Shown one piece after another: positions 1-8,870 of a DNA stretch of 63,358 bases. Location: positions 1 to 63,358 of the forward strand of contig JAUNBG010000019.1 of the NCBI GenBank assembly GCA_030527205.1, read 5' to 3'. Position 1 is the first letter of the stretch. Each line of letters starts with the position of its first letter. The DNA is from Planctomycetia bacterium (lineage in GTDB: Bacteria > Planctomycetota > Planctomycetia > Pirellulales > Thermoguttaceae). The notes below the pieces were generated by a model. It had not been told where the DNA came from. It made no database searches and worked only from the letters and a program-made list of their open reading frames with translations. Both the position numbers and the translations under genes were made by a program.

Positions 1-382
1 GCCAACAGAAACGCAAATAACCGAATCGTTGCCAATCGAAACGCAACAAACAGAATTCCAAACTTTTGACCAAATTAACGACCAAAAGGTTAAACTCGAT
101 ATAACCCCAGTTCTTCCAGATAATGCCAATGTTCCTACAGAAAATCAGCAAACTATTTTTGACCGTCCTGATATTTCGATTGATTCATCTTCAGAAAAAA
201 ACAATTCTTCAGATGAGACATTTTCATCTGATATTCTTATGACGAATGAATCTGCTGACTCATCGAAAGATGAAAAAGGCAAAAAACGGACTTATAAAAA
301 ACGAAAAAGTTCGTCTCAGGATTTGTCGAAAATTCAAACGCTATCAGAAATCAAAAAATTACAACAGGAAAAACCTCGATAA
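1..382 (+). CDS. C-terminal part of an unknown low-complexity protein (5' end outside window)
   Basis: The frame is open from base 2, so the gene starts before the window and only about 126 C-terminal codons are seen. The visible part is polar, with no membrane segment. It opens with a repeated peptide (PTETQITES then PIETQQTEF), continues with an acidic Ser/Asp/Glu-rich stretch, and ends in a strongly basic tail (KKRTYKKRKSSS followed by a short Leu/Lys-rich segment). An acidic linker with a basic tail suggests a disordered extension of a larger protein, perhaps one that contacts nucleic acid, but I recognise no family. A TTG at 29 is an internal codon, not a start. Confidence 0.6.
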   Translation, partial: PTETQITESLPIETQQTEFQTFDQINDQKVKLDITPVLPDNANVPTENQQTIFDRPDISIDSSSEKNNSSDETFSSDILMTNESADSSKDEKGKKRTYKKRKSSSQDLSKIQTLSEIKKLQQEKPR

Positions 383-483
383 TTTGTTTGTCGCTTGATC
401 TCTTTTAATGATGTTCGTTTCAATAAATCAACAACATTTATTGTTTTGAACAAACAGGTTTTTTTATTGATTATGTTTGAGTT

Positions 484-512
484 TTGACAAATTGCTAAAA
501 GTCATAAATAAA
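484..512 (+). promoter_or_regulatory. Possible sigma-70 promoter for the YebC gene
   Basis: A perfect -35 box TTGACA (484-489) is followed after 17 bases by AATAAA, a poor -10; TAAATA two bases earlier is an alternative with a shorter spacer. It lies about 70 bp before the YebC start, in AT-rich DNA where chance matches are common. Confidence 0.4.
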
Positions 513-583
513 GTTGATTCTATTTTCTATTAATGAAACGTTTGGTTTTAATATAAAAATGATTGATAAGAAATGAGGCAAAT

Positions 584-1336
584 ATGTCAGGTCATTCTCA
601 TTGGGCAGGAATAAAACATAAAAAAGCATTGGTCGATGCAAAACGAGGAAAGCTTTGGAGTAAATTGTCCAAGGCAATCATAATTGCAGCAAAACAAGGA
701 GGCGGCGACCCCGATAACAATCTTCGTTTGAGAGCGGCAATTGAAGAAGCCAAAGCGGTCAGTCTTCCCAAAGATAATATTGCCCGCGCTATTAAACGAG
801 GAACCGGCGAACTTGATCCAGTTGAACTGGAAGTTGTCCTTTATGAAGGTTATGGTCCAAATGGCGTCGCGGTTATGGCAGAAGGTTTGACCGATAATCG
901 CAATCGGACAGCTCCGGAAATTCGTAAAATATTTGAAGTGAGCGGCGGAAAACTTGGAGCAACCGGTTGCGTCGGTTGGAATTTTGATAAAAAAGGACTC
1001 TTTGAAATTTCTTCCAGTCATATCGAAGAAGAACAATTGTTTGAACTCGCTATTGAAGCAGGCGCCGATGACGTTCAACCAGGCGAAGATTCGTTTGAAG
1101 TAACTTGTTCTCCCGAATTATTTGATTCGGTCGCTCAAGCTTTCGAAAATGCCGGAATTCATCCAGAACATTCCAAAATAACAATGGTTCCTCGCGAATA
1201 CGTTGATATTAACGATCTTAATACAGCCAAAAGCATTGTTCGTTTAATGGAAGCTCTCGACGAACATGAAGATATTCAGAATGTTTCTTCCAATTATAAT
1301 ATTCCTGACGATATTTTGGAAAAAATAGAAGAATAA
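584..1336 (+). CDS. YebC/PmpR-family protein
   Basis: A 250-residue protein of the YebC/PmpR family, close to the family's usual length. It begins with the signature MSGHSHWAGIKHKK and keeps the typical core (AIKRGTGE near residue 78, YEGYGPNGVA, and the NRNRT segment after it). Family members were long annotated as DNA-binding transcription regulators. Recent work on YebC-type proteins links some of them to translation on the ribosome, especially of proline-rich stretches. The ATG at 584 is chosen because the family signature starts there and a GAGG site lies 6 bp upstream; the frame can be read back to a TTG at 563 without support. It stands alone, with comEC about 200 bp downstream. Confidence 0.93.
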   Translation: MSGHSHWAGIKHKKALVDAKRGKLWSKLSKAIIIAAKQGGGDPDNNLRLRAAIEEAKAVSLPKDNIARAIKRGTGELDPVELEVVLYEGYGPNGVAVMAEGLTDNRNRTAPEIRKIFEVSGGKLGATGCVGWNFDKKGLFEISSSHIEEEQLFELAIEAGADDVQPGEDSFEVTCSPELFDSVAQAFENAGIHPEHSKITMVPREYVDINDLNTAKSIVRLMEALDEHEDIQNVSSNYNIPDDILEKIEE

Positions 1337-1344
1337 AAAGACCT

Positions 1345-1430
1345 CATTGCCGCCAAAATGAGACGCCCGGCTTCGTCTTCTGCCATCGGGCCGTTGTTTC
1401 CGAGCTTGCGTCCCAAATTCAGGGAATCTC
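1345..1430 (+). repeat. Dispersed degenerate repeat, family C
   Basis: Lies between the YebC gene and comEC. It carries the family core CTTCGTCTTCTG, then GGGCCGTTGTTTCCGAGCTTGCG. The 3' third of the family consensus is missing or decayed. Confidence 0.5.
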
Positions 1431-1534
1431 AATACGCTTGATTATTAATCGTTAAAGATTTATTCATTGTTTTTGCATTGATTAAAAACCTTGACCTTTA
1501 TTATTTTGCAATGTTAAGGTTTCTATAGGAATAA

Positions 1535-4345
1535 ATGATGAACGGAATGGACAACAAACCTTTTTATCCAATGGTTTTTTGTTTCATTCCGTCTTGTCTC
1601 GGAATTATGCTCTCTTATGCCTTTTGTTTTTCTCTGAATGTTTGGATTTTCTGCTTCATTGTTTCTTTGATATTCGCAGCGTTTTCGTTTTATTGCAATC
1701 ATTTTCTTGATTTCATAGAATTTCATACAAAAAAACTGATATCGATTCCGCTGTTTGATCAAAACGAATATTTATCAACCTCAGATCGCAATCCATATTT
1801 GCGCAACGATCATTCTTTCTTAAAATGTTTTTTGGCTTTTCTTGTCATTTTGACGTTTTTTGGATTTTGGCATTCTTTTTGTTGGAATTATTATCCGAAA
1901 GATCATATTCGATTTCTTATTTCCAAAGAGAATACTCCGGCCATTATACAAGGTTACCTGACGTCATCTCCCAAAATTTTTGAGCCAAACGATCGGGAAT
2001 TTGGACAAATTTTTGAACAAACGGCGACAACAATTTTCGACCTTGAGGTTGAGTCGATACTGAATAATAATGTTTGGCAAAAAATCAAGGGAAAGGTTCG
2101 AATAATCGTTCGATCCGAGCTCACTCATTTAAAAATAGGAGATCGAGTTCAAATTTGCGGGTTGTTAAATCCGCTGAAATCGCCGAGCAACCCCAACGAT
2201 TTTGACCAGGAATTTCAACTTCGCTCTGAACGAATTCTGTTGCAAATGAACGTTCCGCAATCCGAATCAATTCGTTTTCTTTCGCAAAATCGTTCTTTTT
2301 TCGTTCTTCGTTTCTTTGAAACATTACGAACTCAGGCTGCTCAAATGTTTGATGCGGAACTTTCAGAGGAAAACGCTCAAATAGCAAAAGCGATAACGCT
2401 TGGAATACGAAGTTCGCTTGACAATGAAATGATTGATTTGTTTCGAGAAACAGGAACGATTCATTTTTTGGCTATTTCTGGCCTTCATCTTGCCCTATTT
2501 GCCAAAATCATTCATTCCATATTATTAATATTTGGCTGTCCGAGACGCTTTTTATCATTAACCTTGATCGGCTCTGTTATTTTTTATTTATTCTTGACCG
2601 AAGGACAAACGCCATCAATTCGAGCCGCCGTTTTGATAATCATTGTTTGTGGCGGATTGTTGTTTCAACGGACGTCATTCAATATAAATTCGCTTGCCGC
2701 TGCCGCTGTTATTGTTCTGTTGATAAATCCCAATGAGCTGTTTCTGTTGGGAGCGCAGCTTTCTTTTCTGGCAACTGGCGTTTTTCTTTGGACTGTTCCT
2801 CAGAAAAGAAATGTTGATTCAAACGACGCTCAAGGGAGAATGGATCAATCAACTGTTATTTTATTGAAAATAATATTTAAACATAATCTTGAGAAAATTC
2901 GAGCTTATTTTGATTCCGCCTGTTATTTTTTGTTTTATAAATTATTTAAGCATTGTTTTTCAAAAGGAACCGTTTCAGAAAATATGGCGTTTAAAAGAAC
3001 ATTATCGATTTTCAGAAATGCCTTTTTCTTTATTCTGAAAAAAGCGTTTCGATTATTCATAATAAGTTGCATTATCTGGTTGGTTCTTTTGCCCTTAATT
3101 CTGCAACATTTTAATCTGTTAACGCCGATTGCCATTTTTATCAATCCGATTATTTGGATTCCAATGTTATTATCTCTCTTTTTCTGTTTGGTTTTTATTG
3201 TTTTGAGTTGGGTTTGTCCTTTTCTTTGTCCATTGGCCAGCTTTTGGATTGAAATCTCATTAGATCTATTTCGTTATTTATTAGAAGCGGCTCATTATAT
3301 TTCATTGGGAAGGTTTTGGCTGCCCGGTCCAACTCCATTTTGGTCTTTCTGCTTTTATCTTCCTCTTATTTTTTGGACGATTTGCCCTTCCAAGCGGCCC
3401 CATATCAAGTTTCTTTTGCTCTTTTTCATCATTTGGGGAATCGGAGAAGTCGGCGCTTTTTATTATCAAAGACATCAGGATTTAAAAACGCAAAATGTTT
3501 GCCTCAACATTTTTTCCGTTGGGCACGGAATGTCTATTTTAATAACGACGCCTGAACATCGAAATATTTTATATGATTGCGGAAGTCTGACTTCTTCGCC
3601 TCGATATGTCGCTCAGATAATCGCCCAAGCCCTTTGGAAACAGGGCAAAACCAATATTGATCTCGTCATTTTTTCTCATGCTGACGCCGATCATTATAAT
3701 GCTTTCGAGCAACTCAACAAATTATTAACGATCAATGCTGTTTGCGCTTCTCCGGTTATGTTTCAAAAAGAAAACGAATATATTGATCAACTTGAAAAAA
3801 TGATTGTCGACGCCAAAATTCCCTTCTATTCCGTTGTTCGAAATGATTCGCTTGATTTTATCGGTTTTCCAATGCTTAAAATTCTGCATCCTTCGGCTGA
3901 GCAATTAACAAAAGACTCGACAAACAACGCAAATGAAAACAGTCTTGTTATTCTTTTAGAACATTTAGGCCGTTCAATATTATTAACGGGAGACCTTGAC
4001 GCCAGCCAAGCCGGTTTTCTTGAAAATGATTCGCCTGTCAAACTGGATCTTTTAATGGCGCCGCATCACGGGGGCAAATCTCAAAATTATCAAGCGCTTT
4101 TAGATTGGGGTCAACCAACTTTTGTCGTTATAACCGGCGGACGCTTTCAACGAAATATCGAATCAGAAAAGTCGTTGCGCTCAAAAGGTTTTTCCGTTTT
4201 GAATACTTATTCGAACGGTTGCATTCAAGTCAATATTTCGTCTTCGGAAAACGATTCTCTTGCTTCAGGACAAATTGAAGTCAAAATGATGCGAACAGGC
4301 CAAAATGAGGATTATTTTGCGCAAAATATTGAAATAAATGAATAA
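1535..4345 (+). CDS. comEC: ComEC/Rec2-family DNA uptake channel
   Basis: A 936-residue polytopic membrane protein with the three-part ComEC layout. The N-terminal part has membrane helices and a soluble OB-like segment (about residues 130-230). The central Competence domain carries the conserved stretch around ITLGIRSSL and FLAISGLHLAL (about 290-330), followed by many helices. The C-terminal metallo-beta-lactamase-like domain (about 665-900) has FSVGHGMS, the metal-ligand motif SHADADHYN and a later APHHGG. ComEC conducts single-stranded DNA across the inner membrane in natural transformation, and the C-terminal domain is proposed to degrade the second strand. TAGGA lies just before the paired ATGs at 1535/1538. 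No other competence gene is next to it, which is usual in planctomycetes. The insert of basic and aromatic residues between helices at about 430-510 is longer than I expect. Confidence 0.93.
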   Translation: MMNGMDNKPFYPMVFCFIPSCLGIMLSYAFCFSLNVWIFCFIVSLIFAAFSFYCNHFLDFIEFHTKKLISIPLFDQNEYLSTSDRNPYLRNDHSFLKCFLAFLVILTFFGFWHSFCWNYYPKDHIRFLISKENTPAIIQGYLTSSPKIFEPNDREFGQIFEQTATTIFDLEVESILNNNVWQKIKGKVRIIVRSELTHLKIGDRVQICGLLNPLKSPSNPNDFDQEFQLRSERILLQMNVPQSESIRFLSQNRSFFVLRFFETLRTQAAQMFDAELSEENAQIAKAITLGIRSSLDNEMIDLFRETGTIHFLAISGLHLALFAKIIHSILLIFGCPRRFLSLTLIGSVIFYLFLTEGQTPSIRAAVLIIIVCGGLLFQRTSFNINSLAAAAVIVLLINPNELFLLGAQLSFLATGVFLWTVPQKRNVDSNDAQGRMDQSTVILLKIIFKHNLEKIRAYFDSACYFLFYKLFKHCFSKGTVSENMAFKRTLSIFRNAFFFILKKAFRLFIISCIIWLVLLPLILQHFNLLTPIAIFINPIIWIPMLLSLFFCLVFIVLSWVCPFLCPLASFWIEISLDLFRYLLEAAHYISLGRFWLPGPTPFWSFCFYLPLIFWTICPSKRPHIKFLLLFFIIWGIGEVGAFYYQRHQDLKTQNVCLNIFSVGHGMSILITTPEHRNILYDCGSLTSSPRYVAQIIAQALWKQGKTNIDLVIFSHADADHYNAFEQLNKLLTINAVCASPVMFQKENEYIDQLEKMIVDAKIPFYSVVRNDSLDFIGFPMLKILHPSAEQLTKDSTNNANENSLVILLEHLGRSILLTGDLDASQAGFLENDSPVKLDLLMAPHHGGKSQNYQALLDWGQPTFVVITGGRFQRNIESEKSLRSKGFSVLNTYSNGCIQVNISSSENDSLASGQIEVKMMRTGQNEDYFAQNIEINE

Positions 4346-4978
4346 ATTGCAACCGAGTTGATCGATAAGCTCGCTTTGAATTTCAACGCTTTGCCATTAT
4401 CATTCGAATTGCGAATAGAAAAACAAAAGTTGTCTGCAAACTTGAGTCTCTTCATAAAATCTTAATATAAAGAACTTTTTCTGCATTTCCTTTACCGCAA
4501 AAAAATTATTGATATAATTTATAATTGAGTTATCATGTTCTCATTAAAAAGATTCTTTTGAGAAAATCAAGCGATCGAAATTGTTTGCGCTAGACGCTTT
4601 TTGCCTAGTTTACGAAGCAAAATTCTCAAAACAACTGGAAAAATTCTGTCTGGATCAATAAGTTCAGATTGAAAAAATAAGATTTGGTTCACTTTTATTT
4701 GTTTGATACATTTTAACAATTTAAAGACAAAGTCAATTTATTTAACCTGTTTTTTGCAATTTTATATAGTTTTTATAAAATGCAATTGAATACCAAAACA
4801 GTTATCATTTAAGCTTTTATCATCATTATATAATTAAGCCAGTTAAAATGCGAGATATTCGAATTCGTAAGCCTATCAACAATGGGCGAATGACGGAAGG
4901 CGAAATCGGTCGTTCCTGCTGGTTTCGATATAATTATTTGTATTGATTTTTGTTATTGACAGTTGAAAAGGAAATTCT
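4346..4978. other. 633-bp intergenic stretch
   Basis: No ORF with coding character. The DNA is AT-rich except for 4886-4922, where a motif beginning GGGCGAATGACG and ending GTCGTTCCTGCTGG resembles the repeat block at 21271-21358. No convincing terminator or promoter was identified. Confidence 0.5.
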
Positions 4979-6388
4979 GTGCCGACCTCACTGTTTCAAT
5001 ATGAAATGTTGCCAACAACTTGGTTCTATATTTCCGGACTAATGATTTTGGCCATTTTTTTTCGTTTCAATCGTTTCTGGAGCATTCGAAATCTGGACAT
5101 TGTTTCTCTGATTTTATTTGGACCTGGTTTCTTGTATATTGCTATGGGAAACAATGTCATCGGATATTTTTGGCTCTGGATTGCCGGTTGTTTGATGATT
5201 CTGCGCCTTTTATTGGATCTCTGGTTCGTTCGACGCCCTTTATTGGATCCGAATTTAAATCCAGCGGGTTTGACATTCGCTTGCGTAACCATGATTGCCT
5301 TTTTGATTCCCAATATATTAATCAATCGCGGCGACAATCTCGAATCGTTAAGAACATTGCGTCTTGAACATATTCTTTGGATGCAAAATCATCCGGTTAA
5401 TAAACAAAAAGATCATTTAAGCGATTTGCCGGAAAACTTCGATGTTCCAGATTTTATTCTTAAAAAACCGGGATATCGACCTTTTTTCGAATTGACGGAA
5501 ATAACCAATCGAATTTTTGCTCCTCCAATATCGCTTTCTCTGGTCGCAATGCTTGACTCAAGAGGTTACAATCTCTTTTCGGTTCATAACGAATCGTATC
5601 CGGCGAATCACAATTTTAATATTAAAAAGACTTTTCAGCAAGAAAAGAAGTCTTTTTCGTTTGATGAAATATTCCTCATTTCTCTCATCATTTTTTTGTT
5701 GATCGGAATCGCGCTGGAAATCGTTTTCATTGCTCATTGTCATTTCAATAACATTAAAACAGGAACCGCTGCGGCAATGGTCTATTTGCTTTTGCCTTAT
5801 GTAAATCAAATGCCTTGCTGTTTGGATCATATTCTTCCCGGTTTTTTAATTCTTTTGGCTGTTCTTTTTTATCGACGTCCAGTTGTTTCCGGTTTATCGC
5901 TTGGTTTTGCTGCCTCATTGGTTTTTTATCCGGTCTTTTTGCTTCCGTTATGGGGAAGCTATTATCGGTCGCGAGGTTTATTCCGTTTTGTAATCGGAAC
6001 CTGTTCGGCATTTTTGTTAATGGCTGTTTTATTGTTATTTTCGTCAGAACATTTGGGCTCATATGGCGAACAGTTGGCGGCAATGTTTGGTCGATATTCT
6101 CTCTGGATTCCTTCGCCTGACGGATTATGGGCTTATTTTCCAACTTATTATCGCATTCCTATTATTGCCCTTTTTATGACTTTTTGTTTCGGTTTTATTA
6201 TTTGGCCGTCAAGAAAAAATCTGGCAACATTGATGTCGGGATCAGCCCTTTTAATGCTGGCTGTTCAACTTTGGATGGGAAATCAAGGCGGGCTTTATAT
6301 GGCTTGGTATCTTCCGCTGCTGATTTTAACCATTTTGCGCCCCAATTTGGAAGATCGCGTTGCTTCCTCGATGATTGTTGAAATTTAA
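4979..6388 (+). CDS. Polytopic membrane protein of unknown function
   Basis: A 469-residue integral membrane protein starting at GTG, with AAAAGGAAA 4-12 bp upstream. Hydrophobic segments cluster at residues 15-125 (about four helices). A polar, probably extracytoplasmic segment follows at about 125-225. At least seven more helices lie from 230 to the C-terminus. The general shape, many helices with one soluble loop and a C-terminal WYLPLLIL segment, recalls GT-C type glycosyltransferases. However, I can see no DxD-like catalytic signature placed as in that superfamily, so the resemblance is only architectural. It has no close partner gene; the next gene starts 285 bp downstream. Confidence 0.75.
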   Translation: MPTSLFQYEMLPTTWFYISGLMILAIFFRFNRFWSIRNLDIVSLILFGPGFLYIAMGNNVIGYFWLWIAGCLMILRLLLDLWFVRRPLLDPNLNPAGLTFACVTMIAFLIPNILINRGDNLESLRTLRLEHILWMQNHPVNKQKDHLSDLPENFDVPDFILKKPGYRPFFELTEITNRIFAPPISLSLVAMLDSRGYNLFSVHNESYPANHNFNIKKTFQQEKKSFSFDEIFLISLIIFLLIGIALEIVFIAHCHFNNIKTGTAAAMVYLLLPYVNQMPCCLDHILPGFLILLAVLFYRRPVVSGLSLGFAASLVFYPVFLLPLWGSYYRSRGLFRFVIGTCSAFLLMAVLLLFSSEHLGSYGEQLAAMFGRYSLWIPSPDGLWAYFPTYYRIPIIALFMTFCFGFIIWPSRKNLATLMSGSALLMLAVQLWMGNQGGLYMAWYLPLLILTILRPNLEDRVASSMIVEI

Positions 6389-6394
6389 TTCATT

Positions 6395-6475
6395 GCCGAC
6401 TGGCCTCGCCTTCAATAATCCGCTTGTTATTATCGGGCTTGTTAATGAAATTTCGAGACTATAATTGGATTGAGT
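6395..6475 (+). repeat. Dispersed degenerate repeat, family C
   Basis: Starts 7 bp after the preceding stop codon. It matches the family core as AATCCGCTTGTTATTATCGG then GCTTGTTAATG, and the 3' part as TTGGATTGAGTATAAAAAT. A further partial match (TTTGGACAACAGG) lies at about 6596. Confidence 0.5.
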
Positions 6476-6672
6476 ATAAAAATCAAATTAGGTTTATCAA
6501 AGACAAATAAACAATGAGGCAAAATTGAAATTGATATTGCCTGCTTCCAGACGAATTATATAATTAAATGTTGGTTGTTGTTATTTCGAAACCGATTTGG
6601 ACAACAGGCATCGCCTTTAATAATTTGCCATTTTAATTTTTATTCTTCTCTTTTTTTGAGGTTTAACTGCGA

Positions 6673-8700
6673 ATGAAGAATTCTGTGCTTAACAATTTGA
6701 GTTTGAAAACAAAATCTTTTTGTTTTTGTTATCGTTGGGGATTACTCATTGCCTTGATTGTTTTGATAATGACTTCGCAGCTCCAAAACTCAAAAAAATG
6801 GAGAACCCCGATCATAAACGACGCTTTTGCTCAATCATCGGGACAAAATGCCCCCAAACCTGTTTTAGATGCTGCCATTGATATTCCTGTTTCTTTAAGC
6901 GAAAATCAAAAAACGACTGCTGTTCCGATTTTAAACGAATTGCGATCAGAAAAAAACGTTAAAAATAACAACGTCATTGAATCGAATACAACTAATAGTC
7001 AATGGCAAGCAAAATCATTAGAACCCGATTCCGCGTCTCAGTCGGCTGAATTATTAAAAAGCTCTGAAACAACAATCAATTTAACAACTCGAGAATCAAA
7101 AGAAGCAACGGCATCGAATAATCAAATCGGGTCAAATACCAACAATGCTAATCCTGACCAAAATGCCGATTCTGCCGATAACACAAACATTGGCGACATT
7201 GATTTCGACGTCAATATTAATCCCAATGATAATATTGACCAGAAAGACGTTTTAACAGAATCAGCAAAGTCGACAGAAACCGTTGCCGAATCTGATTATG
7301 ATCCAATTCAGGAAAATGGAGTCTATTTTGAAGGCTGGGCAAAACCCAAAGTTGCGATTGTTTTAACAGGCCTTCTTTCCGGTTATGTTGAACCTTGCGG
7401 TTGCGCTGGAATGGACAGAATGAAAGGCGGATTAAGTCGTCGCCATTCTTTTATTCAAAACCTTAAATCTCAAGGTTGGCCTGTTGTCGCCATTGATTGC
7501 GGTCAAGTTTCGGATGGCTTTGGCATTCAGGAAGAACTCAAATTTGATATGGCGTTTAACGCTTTTCGGTTAATGGACTATCAAGCGATTGGAATTGGCA
7601 AAAGCGACTTACGATTCCCGGCTTATTTTCTTTTGACGTTTACGGCGCCTCCCAGCGCAACGGAAGCCAGCCCTTTTATGTCCGCCAATGTCGGCATTTA
7701 TGGGTTTAATGATGCCTATTTGCTTCCTTATAAGGTTATCAATGAAAACGGCCTTCGGATTGGCGTGACTTCAGTTGTCTGTCCTGATATGAATTTACAG
7801 CATCGGGATGAAAGCATTTTATTGGAAGATCCCGCCAAAAAACTTCGCGAAATTCTTCCGAAATTGCGAAAAGAAAATTGTGACAAACTGATTTTAATTG
7901 TTCATGGAACGGAACAGGAAACTCAAAATTTGGCCAAACAATTTGTTGATTTCGATTTCATCTTGACTTCAGATGGAGCGACCATTCCTCCCGATCACGC
8001 AAAGAGTCTTAACGGTAAACAGCAATTGATTGAAGTTGGAGAAAAGGGGAAATATGCCATCGTTTTGGGGATTTATGATGACCCCGATCAACCTTTACGC
8101 TATCAACGCGTTGCCCTGGATTCTCGTTATGAACAATCTCCAGAAGTTCATCTTCTTATGCAGGAATATCAAAATGTTTTAAAAAATTTGATAACAAGCA
8201 AGGGTTATAAAGGCGGACTCGGTCTCAACGCTGTTGAATCTTCCCAAAAATCAACATTGGGGAATTATGTTGGTTCTTCAAAATGCGAGTCTTGTCATGA
8301 GGAATCTTATCGAATTTGGCGCCGCAATCGACATTCAACCGCTTGGAATTCTTTAATTGTAACAGCTTCTCCCATTCGAAATTTTGACCCGGAATGCATA
8401 AGCTGTCATGTCGTCGGTTGGCATGGAATTCAAAATTTTCCTTATGTCGGCGGTTATGCTTCCGAAGAAACGACTCCGCATTTGCTGAATGTCGGTTGCG
8501 AAAGTTGTCACGGACCAGGATCAAAGCATATTGAGGCGGAAATGGGCGATAATATTTCTCTTCAAGATAAAATTCGCGAAAATATGCGTTTGGGAAAAAA
8601 TGTCAAACAGGTTTGTTTTTCATGTCATGACAATGATAATAGTCCGGATTTTGATTTTGATTCCTATTATAAGATAATCGAACACAAAGAAAGCGAATGA
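6673..8700 (+). CDS. Exported fusion of metallophosphoesterase-like and tetrahaem cytochrome c domains
   Basis: A 675-residue protein with an N-terminal signal or anchor helix (about residues 19-38). A long polar Asn/Ser/Glu-rich linker follows to about 220. A domain resembling 5'-nucleotidase/UshA-type metallophosphoesterases covers about 225-500 and opens with a CGC motif at 242-244. The C-terminal part is cytochrome c554-like with four haem-binding CxxCH motifs at 538-542, 575-579, 609-613 and 648-652. The haems place the mature protein outside the cytoplasm. The substrate is unknown; a role in periplasmic electron transfer is inferred. In the phosphoesterase part I do not see the full set of metal ligands (no clear GNHE), so that half may be inactive. 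Downstream is a Tat-exported FAD oxidoreductase in the same orientation, a possible redox partner. GAGG 11 bp before the ATG supports the start. Confidence 0.8.
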   Translation: MKNSVLNNLSLKTKSFCFCYRWGLLIALIVLIMTSQLQNSKKWRTPIINDAFAQSSGQNAPKPVLDAAIDIPVSLSENQKTTAVPILNELRSEKNVKNNNVIESNTTNSQWQAKSLEPDSASQSAELLKSSETTINLTTRESKEATASNNQIGSNTNNANPDQNADSADNTNIGDIDFDVNINPNDNIDQKDVLTESAKSTETVAESDYDPIQENGVYFEGWAKPKVAIVLTGLLSGYVEPCGCAGMDRMKGGLSRRHSFIQNLKSQGWPVVAIDCGQVSDGFGIQEELKFDMAFNAFRLMDYQAIGIGKSDLRFPAYFLLTFTAPPSATEASPFMSANVGIYGFNDAYLLPYKVINENGLRIGVTSVVCPDMNLQHRDESILLEDPAKKLREILPKLRKENCDKLILIVHGTEQETQNLAKQFVDFDFILTSDGATIPPDHAKSLNGKQQLIEVGEKGKYAIVLGIYDDPDQPLRYQRVALDSRYEQSPEVHLLMQEYQNVLKNLITSKGYKGGLGLNAVESSQKSTLGNYVGSSKCESCHEESYRIWRRNRHSTAWNSLIVTASPIRNFDPECISCHVVGWHGIQNFPYVGGYASEETTPHLLNVGCESCHGPGSKHIEAEMGDNISLQDKIRENMRLGKNVKQVCFSCHDNDNSPDFDFDSYYKIIEHKESE

Positions 8701-8709
8701 CCTTATCGA

Positions 8710-8812
8710 TGCTGAAATGGATAACGTTTTTGTCCTTTGTAATCCGTCCGTCGAAATCAGAATTTTAAATCCAACGGTTTGGATTTTCAACAGTCTTGAG
8801 TTTATCGAAAAT
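8710..8812 (+). repeat. Dispersed degenerate repeat, family C
   Basis: Fills most of the gap before the FAD oxidoreductase. It shows ATGGATAACG, TTTGTAATCCGTCCG and the 3' element GGATTTTCAACAGTCTTGAG, so both halves of the family consensus are visible. Confidence 0.5.
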
Positions 8813-8870
8813 GCTTTTATTATGAAATAACGATTTATATTAATATTGTTTGCCGAAAGGGAAATCTCTT

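Noticed and set aside
587-1078. 163-codon open frame antisense to the YebC gene
   Set aside because: It lies wholly inside a clear YebC gene on the other strand, has no ribosome site, and its peptide resembles no family.
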